Source: an uncultured Pseudomonadales bacterium | GTDB lineage: Bacteria > Pseudomonadota > Gammaproteobacteria > Pseudomonadales > Azotimanducaceae | Direction of reading: 5' to 3' | DNA: 64,000 bases | Assembly: GCA_958296195.1 (NCBI GenBank) | Contig: OY282455.1 | Location: 1,674,001-1,738,000 of the forward strand | In this document: positions 51,358-57,929 of the stretch, piece by piece | Layout: every line of letters starts with the position of its first letter | Numbering within the stretch: position 1 is the first letter of the stretch | Translations under genes and position numbers: made by a program | Notes under the pieces: generated by a model | What the model saw: the letters and a program-made list of their open reading frames with translations, nothing else | Databases searched by the model: none | What the model was told of the DNA's origin: nothing

Positions 51358-52623
51358 CTAGGCAGCCGCCCAAATCAGCAGGCGCAATTCCGAGTCGTCA
51401 ATCAAGCGGTACTCCGGCGGCCGGCCGGACAGATCTGCGCATTCCCGAAGGATGATCGGCACCCCGTCGCCGCGCCGGTCCATCAGCCGGGTGCGACCAA
51501 TTCCAGTGGGTGCAGCGCATCGCGCCAGCAAAGACACAATGAGTTCGTTGCGGTTCGACTGCCGCAGGTGCAGGCTGTCCGGAGTGAGCGTGTTCGTCAG
51601 AGCGCCGGGAACGTAAAGCTCAAGGCGGTCACCGAACAGGTGGAGGCGCACCCGGGTGCCGGCCATCGAGTAGTCCCGATGGGCCACCGCATTCACAAGC
51701 GCCTCAAACACCGCCCGTTCGCTGTATTGAGGGTGTTCCGACCGGGCTGTTCCTTTGTTCGCCCGCACCAGCATGTTGCGCCGCACGAAATGCAGTGCGT
51801 CGGCAACCTGTTGATCCAACGGCCCGCCAATGTCGCGGGCGTCGGTTTGGTAGTCCGTGTCGGTGCGCTCGCCAGCGTAGCTGACGGCTTGGATGTAGGC
51901 GTGGGGCAGCCAATGCTGCGGGTCTTGGGTGCAGAGCAGCGCTCCGGCAAGTGTCAGCCGCGGGGTGCCGTCGGCTTCATCGGCGACAATGCGCAGCTTG
52001 CGCAACGCAACGCCGAAGTCCTCTGGAGCACTTTCGGGGGAAGGCGCCGAAGGGTCGTCTCGGAAAAATCGCCAAGTGAGTGAATACCGCAAGTCCGAAG
52101 GCGTGGCGCCCGGCACGATGGACTCGTCAAAACGAATTACGCGGCTCTGGCTGCGCTCCTGAAACAGCCGGGCCAGTGCCTCCGGCGCCATCTCGCGCTT
52201 GGAGCTGCCAATTCTGCGGAAGCAGCCGCCGGGGCTCTTATGCACGAACAGGCTGCGTCCCACATCCACCCGAAGAACGGCCACTGAATTGCCGTCTTCT
52301 TGCTCGAGCTCCTCCTTAAGAATGTCCGCGTCAAGAGCGGGCTTGATGGAATCATTGCAGATCTCCCGGACCCAGCTCTCAACGGCATCCAAGCCATCCA
52401 ATGGAATGCCCTCGACCCTTCGGGTCTTGTCGTCCACCCCCAAGACCAACGTTCCTCCCCGACCATTGGCCAGCGCGGCCAGCTCGTCCGCGAAATCATC
52501 TCGTTTCGGGCTTTTGACGGAATCGCCGGACAGGAGAACACTCTTCAACTCCAAAACGGAGTCCTCGCCAAGCTGAATGCGGCGCATCAGGTTTGCATCG
52601 ATCATCGCTTCAAAACGCTCCAC
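51358..52623 (-). CDS. AlbA_2 (Schlafen-like) ATP-binding protein
   Basis: A 421-residue protein. The N-terminal AlbA_2/Schlafen core has EDSVLELKSVLLSG, DFADELAALANGRGGTLVLGVDD and SPGGCFRRIGSSKREM. The C-terminal ATPase-like region has AVFEALVNAVAHRDYSMAGTRVRL and GDRLELYVPGAL, then a winged-helix end. Schlafen-like domains cut or bind tRNA and act in phage defence in several systems. It may be the effector of a three-gene cluster with the two downstream genes; no such system is named that I know. Confidence 0.82.
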   Translation of the reverse strand: MERFEAMIDANLMRRIQLGEDSVLELKSVLLSGDSVKSPKRDDFADELAALANGRGGTLVLGVDDKTRRVEGIPLDGLDAVESWVREICNDSIKPALDADILKEELEQEDGNSVAVLRVDVGRSLFVHKSPGGCFRRIGSSKREMAPEALARLFQERSQSRVIRFDESIVPGATPSDLRYSLTWRFFRDDPSAPSPESAPEDFGVALRKLRIVADEADGTPRLTLAGALLCTQDPQHWLPHAYIQAVSYAGERTDTDYQTDARDIGGPLDQQVADALHFVRRNMLVRANKGTARSEHPQYSERAVFEALVNAVAHRDYSMAGTRVRLHLFGDRLELYVPGALTNTLTPDSLHLRQSNRNELIVSLLARCAAPTGIGRTRLMDRRGDGVPIILRECADLSGRPPEYRLIDDSELRLLIWAAA

Positions 52624-52767
52624 ATCGGCAAGCCGGAGGGAGCAAGCCTCGCCGGTTGCGACGTTGGAATTCAGGTGGCCAACCGCATTATTTCATGCGG
52701 CGCAAGATGCTCGCAGGGTGACTGCATGTCAAGGGCGGCATGGGAGCGCTTTGGCGGCGGACATGGG

Positions 52768-53577
52768 TCACTCGGCCCGCCGCCAGACGAGGGGAAAGGT
52801 CTTGTCGTCGGCTGGCGGCTTACCTGGGCGGCAGGTCGCCGCCTCGGGCTTGATCGCCGGGTCGGTGCCGGCCCGCGGGTCCCAGATGGCGTCTTGCCCC
52901 AAATAGCGAACCGAAACCGCCACCCGCCGACCGCCGCCGCCGTTGTCCTTGGCGCCGTGGATGGCCGCGGCGCTGAAGGCGATGGCGTCCCCGGCGTCCA
53001 TGTCCCAAGACAGGATGTCGTATTCGTCCGCGGCGGCGTCTATGTCCGGCAGGGCCTCCCCCGCCTCGTTGCCCGCGAGGAACCCGTCCGTGCTGCGGTC
53101 CGCGTTGAACTGCACCGGGCGGTACATCTTGCCCCAACTGTGCGAGCCGCGGACGAACTGCAGCCCGCTGGATTCGGGACCGCAGGGGGTCAGGGCCACC
53201 CAAACGGAGATGATCTGCCGGCCTCGAACCGGCCAATAGGGCCAGTCCTGGTGCCAGGGCGTGTCGTCGCTGCCGCCCGCCTGCCGATAGAACAGGTGGT
53301 CGAAATAAAGCCGCGCCCAAGGGCTGCCCATGCAGCGCCCGGCGATCTCCGGCAGCGCCGTCTCGGCGCAAAATTGGCGCATCCAATCATGGGCGGGCCA
53401 AAGATAGCGCTCGGAGAGTGAGCTGGGGCGCCGCACCAGCCATCGATGCTCGCCGCCTTCAAGATGCCGGTCGATCATCGCCAGCATGTCGGCGACCTCC
53501 GCCTTGGCGATGGCCTGACGCACCACCACCGCGCCATCCTCCCGGTAGGCGCGGATGTCTCCTTCAGTGAGTGGCAT
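52768..53577 (-). CDS. Phytanoyl-CoA dioxygenase family protein
   Basis: A 269-residue Fe(II)/2-oxoglutarate dioxygenase. Metal ligands are in TPWHQDWPYWPV (His-x-Asp) and AAIHGAKDN (distal His). The 2-oxoglutarate Arg is in RRVAVSVRYLG. The oxygenase hydroxylates or oxidises a carbon of an unknown substrate; this family includes halogenating and natural-product enzymes as well as phytanoyl-CoA hydroxylase. It sits 16 bases downstream of the reductive-dehalogenase-like gene's stop side on the same strand, so co-expression is likely. Confidence 0.85.
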   Translation of the reverse strand: MPLTEGDIRAYREDGAVVVRQAIAKAEVADMLAMIDRHLEGGEHRWLVRRPSSLSERYLWPAHDWMRQFCAETALPEIAGRCMGSPWARLYFDHLFYRQAGGSDDTPWHQDWPYWPVRGRQIISVWVALTPCGPESSGLQFVRGSHSWGKMYRPVQFNADRSTDGFLAGNEAGEALPDIDAAADEYDILSWDMDAGDAIAFSAAAIHGAKDNGGGGRRVAVSVRYLGQDAIWDPRAGTDPAIKPEAATCRPGKPPADDKTFPLVWRRAE

Positions 53578-53593
53578 TGCCCCGAATCATCCC

Positions 53594-55756
53594 TTAGCCG
53601 CTTGCCGCGGCATCGCCGTGAGATACGGACGCCGGCGGGACATAGTGCGCCGGCTTCTCGCCGCCTTGGGCGCGACGGGCGACGGCGGCGTCAACGGTTT
53701 CGATCAGCTTCGCCCGTTCCACTGCGGCGCGGTGGCTGACCGGCTTGGCCTGCACGGCGTTTGGCGCCGGCATGTCGGCGGCGTGGTAGTAGCCGACCGG
53801 CGACTTGCGGCCGGTGGTGTCCGCCGTGAAGTCCAGGTCCCGCTCGTTGACGCCGGCCGGGGGCTTGACCGCTACGCCATCCACCATTTCCAAGTCCTGC
53901 CACCAGCGCTTGACCGTGTTGCGCCAGCCAAAGCGGAACAGGTCGTCGAGATAGACCGCCAAGGGAACCAGCAAGGGCTTCAGCCAGAAAGCGTGAACGC
54001 CCAGCCAAGTGCCGACCCGATGCACCAAGGCGCCGTCGGCGGAAACCACCTTGTTGAGGGGGCAGGTCTTCATGCAGCGGCCGCAGGCCGAGCCTTTCTG
54101 GTTGGTGATGCGGTAGCGGGCGCAACGCTCCACGTCCGGCTTCCAGATCTCATAGCCGTTGAACACCACCTTGTCGCCGAAGGGAATGGCGCTGACCGGG
54201 CATTCCCGAGCGCACTTCAGGCAGTGGCTGCAAAAATACTGAAGGCCGAAGTCGATGGGCTTGTCCGGGACAAGGGGCAGGTCCGTGGTCAGCACCACGG
54301 ACTTGAAGCGCGGGCCGACGAAGGGATTGAGGGCCAACTCCCCTATGCGGCTGAGTTCGCCGAGGCCGGCCAGCAGAATCAAGGGAATGTGCAGAACCTC
54401 GCTGTCCGCGTTGGTTTGCGGCCGGGCCGAAACCCCTTGGCTGCGCAAAAACTCCGCCATCACCCCAGCGATTTCCGCGCCGCGCAGATAGCCGCGCATG
54501 GACTGGCAGCCGGAAATCCAGTCGTCGCCACTAGCGCCCTCCATGGTGTCGTAGCCTTGGTCGATGAGCATCACCACCGCGTGCCGATGGCGCTTGGCGA
54601 TGGGTTCGCCATCGGCCCGATGGGAGTACCAAGCGTAGTCGGGCACTTCGCACACGCCGGTCAGGTCCGCCCCTAGGTGATAGGAGAGGGACTTGAGCGC
54701 CTTGGTGTTGGCCTCGGCGTCCGCGAATGCGCCGTTGGATTCGGCGGCGGCCATCGGCCCGTCCTGATGCGGGACCATGCAGCGCAGCACCGGCATCATC
54801 CCGTAGGTCAAGGGATGCTTGTAGGCGAAGCGCTTGACCTCGCGTTGCGCCTTCGACCCCAAATCACCGTGTCGGGCCCGCACGAAGAAGTTGGCCCGCT
54901 GCGGCACTCTGGGCACCTCATCCTCCAGGATCAGGGTGGTGGGCCGGTCCACCCGGCGCACCCATTCCATGGGGTAGCGGCTTAGATCGGAGCGGCGCTT
55001 GGCGCAACGGCGTCGTTCCCGCCCGGAGACGGCGCCGTTGGCGCCCCACCAATAGCGCAACGGGTTGATCTTGGCGTTCGCCGCCAGCGGCAAATCCACG
55101 GCCAAGGCGTAGTTGGTGGTGACGGCCGCCAGCGCAAAGCCCTCCCCGACAAAGGGGCTGGCCAGCCCCCCATCCGCGCAGCGACGGGCCACCCCGGCCA
55201 GCACGGCCAAGGACTCCAGCGCCACCAAGCTGCGGTCCCGGCAATGGGCTTGCGCGGAGTGCCCCAAGGCGCGGATGTGGCCGGCGATGCAGGCGGCGAT
55301 TTCCAAGGCCCGCAACCTGGCGATCTCCCCTTCGCCGCCGCGCAGCCAGTGGTGCGCCAAGTTGTCCAGCTCCACCGAACGTCCATGCGCCACCAATAGG
55401 ACTAGCGCATGGCTGTGTCCTAACGCCTCCCCCCGCTGGACCCATTGCGGGATGGCGCAGACACCGGCGTGAGTGGCGTCCAAGTAGTAGGCGGCGCCCT
55501 TGATCTCCTTGGCCCGGCACTCAACGTCGGCACTGCCGGCGGCCTTCTGGGGGGCGACCGCACCTTCAGCAAAGGAGGAGAAAATGTCCGCGTAATGACG
55601 CGCCGCAGCGGCTAGGGGCGTCGCCGCGGAAGCCGGTGCCGGCGATGTCGGCTGCGCCCGCTCCGCCTCGACGAGGCTGGCATCCCTGCTCAGGGCTTCC
55701 AGAGGATATGGGCCGAATTCCACCGGCCGCCGGTGGCCGCTGTCTCTAAGAAGCAT
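53594..55756 (-). CDS. Reductive-dehalogenase-like corrinoid/iron-sulfur protein
   Basis: A 720-residue protein. The C-terminal half has the RdhA core (SLSYHLGADLTGVCEVPDYA, LLAGLGELSRIGELALNPFV) followed by two 4Fe-4S motifs, CSHCLKCARECPVSAIPFG and CGRCMKTCPLNK with an upstream Cys. The N-terminal half repeats the same fold without clusters (IKGAAYYLDATHAGVCAIPQ, ALESLAVLAGVARRCADGGLAS, PFVGEGFALAAVTTNYAL). This doubled plan and the lack of a Tat signal match cytosolic NpRdhA-type catabolic dehalogenases. ATG 55756 follows AGAGAGG. Substrate unknown; NADPH or ferredoxin would supply electrons. Confidence 0.8.
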   Translation of the reverse strand: MLLRDSGHRRPVEFGPYPLEALSRDASLVEAERAQPTSPAPASAATPLAAAARHYADIFSSFAEGAVAPQKAAGSADVECRAKEIKGAAYYLDATHAGVCAIPQWVQRGEALGHSHALVLLVAHGRSVELDNLAHHWLRGGEGEIARLRALEIAACIAGHIRALGHSAQAHCRDRSLVALESLAVLAGVARRCADGGLASPFVGEGFALAAVTTNYALAVDLPLAANAKINPLRYWWGANGAVSGRERRRCAKRRSDLSRYPMEWVRRVDRPTTLILEDEVPRVPQRANFFVRARHGDLGSKAQREVKRFAYKHPLTYGMMPVLRCMVPHQDGPMAAAESNGAFADAEANTKALKSLSYHLGADLTGVCEVPDYAWYSHRADGEPIAKRHRHAVVMLIDQGYDTMEGASGDDWISGCQSMRGYLRGAEIAGVMAEFLRSQGVSARPQTNADSEVLHIPLILLAGLGELSRIGELALNPFVGPRFKSVVLTTDLPLVPDKPIDFGLQYFCSHCLKCARECPVSAIPFGDKVVFNGYEIWKPDVERCARYRITNQKGSACGRCMKTCPLNKVVSADGALVHRVGTWLGVHAFWLKPLLVPLAVYLDDLFRFGWRNTVKRWWQDLEMVDGVAVKPPAGVNERDLDFTADTTGRKSPVGYYHAADMPAPNAVQAKPVSHRAAVERAKLIETVDAAVARRAQGGEKPAHYVPPASVSHGDAAASG

Positions 55757-55913
55757 GGCTGCTGACCTCTCTCGCCAATGGAGCCAAGGCGGCCCCGACC
55801 GCCGCCAAACCACGCCATTATGCATCTTAGCGGCCCATTAGGGCCTGTTGACACTATCTGGGTCGACCCTGGCCGCGCCGAACGCAAACAAAATGCTTTA
55901 CTCGTGACAAGCG

Positions 55914-55942
55914 TTGACAAGGTTGAAATCGGCAATTACTTT
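55914..55942 (+). promoter_or_regulatory. Promoter of the truncated TonB-receptor gene
   Basis: TTGACA (55914-55919), a 17-base spacer and TACTTT (55937-55942) lie in an AT-rich stretch ahead of GGGGAG and ATG 56010. It now also drives the thioesterase gene. Confidence 0.55.
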
Positions 55943-56009
55943 AACTATGAAATAATTGCCAGTGATTCAAGGGCAACGACAAATGGCCAAGCGGCAGAGG
56001 GGAGAAATC

Positions 56010-56279
56010 ATGTTCAAGAACACAAGCCGTCGGTTTCCGTTGGGCTGGGCGCTGTGCCTCGGCGTTTTCGCGGCGCCGGCGGCGGGCGCCCAGCCAGCGC
56101 TGGAGGGGTACGCCCTTTTGGAGGAGGTCATCGTCACCGCGCAGAAGCGGGAGCAGTCCATTCAGGACGTCGGCATCTCGGTCACCGCGCTGTCCGGGTC
56201 CGAGCTCATGGGCTACCAGATGTGGGAGGGCGCGGTCCACGAGGGCGAGCGCGCCGCCGGGCAGTTGCTGGGAACATGA
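56010..56279 (+). pseudogene. TonB-dependent receptor N-terminus fused to amine-oxidase C-terminus
   Basis: ATG 56010 (GGGGAG ahead) starts a signal peptide FPLGWALCLGVFAAPAAGA, a TonB box LEEVIVTAQKREQSIQDV and the first plug strand ISVTALSGSEL. After GYQ the frame becomes MWEGAVHEGERAAGQLLGT. This is the typical last helix of flavin monoamine oxidases (MEGAVRSGERAA), not a receptor. About 1500-2000 bases of the receptor and nearly all of an oxidase gene were deleted in frame. The product (89 residues) cannot be a receptor. Confidence 0.75.
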
Positions 56280-56794
56280 CCAAAAGCAAGGCTTTCGCCA
56301 ACGTGGCTGAAGAGGGCCGTGCTGCGCATCGAATGGGAGACATGGCGGCGGGCAAGACCTTCTCCAAGGAGATTCACGTCAATTGGGGGGAGTCCGATCC
56401 CTTTGGGCTAGTCTATTACCCTCGGGAGCTCGCTTGGTTCAACGACTTGGAGCACGACCTGCTTCGTCAGATCGGATACCCCACGGAGCGCATGATCCAG
56501 GAAGGCCGCCGAGCCTTTGTAATGGGCGAAGTGCATTTCCGCTTCGTCGGCCCCGCCGCCTACGGCGAAAAGGTGCGCTGCTCCATCGCCTTGGAGGAAA
56601 TGCGCGAACGCACCGTCCATTGGCGTTGCACCGCGCTGAACCTAACCACGGGAGCGCAGGTCACCGAGGGCCGCGCCACCCGCATCTTCGCCCAAATTCA
56701 GGAAGACGGCAACCTGATGTATGGGATCACCGCCTTTCGGACATTGGTAGGGAGCGCCCCGGTCGCCCGGGGCGCGTGTTCGGGTAGCCTATGA
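56276..56794 (+). pseudogene. 4-hydroxybenzoyl-CoA-type thioesterase, cut by an IS element
   Basis: Hot-dog-fold thioesterase from ATG 56276, which overlaps the preceding stop (ATGA). FSKEIHVNWGESDPFGLVYY contains the catalytic Asp region of the YbgC/4HBT class, followed by ARTVHWRC-like strand EMRERTVHWRCTALN. The frame runs into the IS481-like element at about 56777 and takes its stop codon there. The natural C-terminus (LRSQPIPEEIRQALTRIF) is found beyond the IS at 57856-57912. The enzyme core is complete, so partial activity is possible. Confidence 0.75.
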
Positions 56795-56817
56795 GAGTTG
56801 AACAACATAGGGGAACC

Positions 56818-56833
56818 GAACATGCGCATGTTC
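56818..56833. promoter_or_regulatory. Perfect palindrome over the transposase start codon
   Basis: GAACATGCGCATGTTC is a 16-base perfect palindrome containing the ATG at 56822. It can be a protein operator or an mRNA hairpin hiding the start codon, either of which would keep transposase synthesis low. Confidence 0.5.
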
Positions 56834-57820
56834 GCACAGGATCGGGTGTTTTACCGAGGCGTCCGGGTGGATTTGACGGGCGACCCGGAGGCGTTGCGTC
56901 GGTTCGGGTTGCTGCGTCAAGTGGATCGGGCGCGGCGGGAGCACGGGCTGACGCTGGCGGCGGCGCTGGACGTGTCGGGGCTGCCGCGCAGCACCCACCA
57001 CGACTGGCGCAGGCGTTTCGAGCGGGGCGGGGTGCGGGGGCTGGCGCCCCGCAGCAGCCGTCCGCTGACGCATCCGGGGAGGCGCTGGACGCATTCGGAC
57101 GCGCGGCGGGTTTTCGCCCTCCGCGGGGAGATGCGCTGGTGCGGCAAGGCGCGGCTGCACCTGGAGCACAACCGCCGGCATCCCGACAAGCCGCTGAGCC
57201 TGGCCGCCGTGGGTCGGATCGTGCAGTGGGGGCTGAAGGCGGGGCGCATCAAGCCCTGCGCCTTCTGGTGCGAAGGGCGCGCCAGGGCCAAGCGCCGGCG
57301 CGACTTCTCCGGGGGCCATGCGCAGCGCTGGCGCAAGGAGGACAAGCACCAGGGCCTCCAATTGGACCACATGACCCTGAGCCTCGACGGCAAGGTCTTC
57401 AAGGAGTTCCGCGCCGTCTGCCCCAAGACCCGCCGCCAGCACGCCCAGGTGTTCTCCCGCGCCACCGCAGGCGTCGCCAAGGCGTTCCTCGCCGAGGCGC
57501 TTAAGCGCCTCGGCGACCAACCCCTCCAAGTGGACGGCGGCTCCGAGTTCAGGGGCGACTTCGAGGACGAGTGCGCCGAGCGCAAGCTGCCCCTCAAGGT
57601 GCTGCCGCCCCGATGCCCGGAACTCAACGGCATCGTCGAGCGCGCCAACCGCACCGCCCGCATCGAGTGCTGGAGCCTCCACGACGGCGAACTCACCTGC
57701 CAAGCCCTGAACGCCGCCCTGAGCAACCACCTCGACTACTACAACAACCGCCGCCCGCACCGCTCACTCGACATGCGCACCCCCGCCCAACAGGCTATGA
57801 TGCTGGGCATGGCTGCCTGA
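56822..57820 (+). CDS. IS481-family-like DDE transposase
   Basis: A 332-residue transposase. Its N-terminal helix-turn-helix (LTLAAALDVSGLPRSTHHDW) precedes an integrase core with LDHMTLSLDG (first Asp), LQVDGGSEFRGDFE (second Asp) and CPELNGIVERANRT (Glu). NHLDYYNNRRPHRSL is the usual C-terminal signature of IS481/IS3-type enzymes. The frame is intact, so the element may be active. GGGGA precedes the ATG. Confidence 0.88.
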   Translation: MRMFAQDRVFYRGVRVDLTGDPEALRRFGLLRQVDRARREHGLTLAAALDVSGLPRSTHHDWRRRFERGGVRGLAPRSSRPLTHPGRRWTHSDARRVFALRGEMRWCGKARLHLEHNRRHPDKPLSLAAVGRIVQWGLKAGRIKPCAFWCEGRARAKRRRDFSGGHAQRWRKEDKHQGLQLDHMTLSLDGKVFKEFRAVCPKTRRQHAQVFSRATAGVAKAFLAEALKRLGDQPLQVDGGSEFRGDFEDECAERKLPLKVLPPRCPELNGIVERANRTARIECWSLHDGELTCQALNAALSNHLDYYNNRRPHRSLDMRTPAQQAMMLGMAA

Positions 57821-57855
57821 CGGAAAATGTCCGGAAGGTAAGTGATCCCGCACAC

Positions 57856-57912
57856 CTGAGGTCCCAGCCCATCCCCGAAGAGATCCGCCAAGCCCTAACA
57901 CGGATTTTTTAA
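57856..57912 (+). pseudogene. Separated 3' end of the thioesterase gene
   Basis: The 18 codons LRSQPIPEEIRQALTRIF then TAA right after the IS read like the usual thioesterase C-terminus (PIPxxIRxAL). They complete the interrupted gene upstream. Confidence 0.65.
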
Positions 57913-57929
57913 GGCTGCTGGTGGGGGCT

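Larger units (their letters stand above)
56777..57854 (+). mobile_element. IS481-like insertion sequence
   Basis: A 1.08-kb element with one transposase gene. The ends are short imperfect inverted repeats, TGTTCGGG on the left and TGTGCGGG (reverse complement at 57847-57854) on the right. A target duplication was not evident. It interrupts the thioesterase gene near its 3' end. Confidence 0.65.

Noticed and set aside
54918-55520. Long alternate-frame ORFs inside the dehalogenase, Fic, TonB receptor and methylase genes
   Set aside because: They are the Arg/Pro/Ala-rich shadows usual in GC-rich genes, with no family motif.
55778-56275. Long forward ORF (starting at 55778) upstream of the thioesterase
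   Set aside because: The first 166 codons are antisense to the dehalogenase start and out of frame with the receptor fragment. Only the part from ATG 56276 is protein-like.
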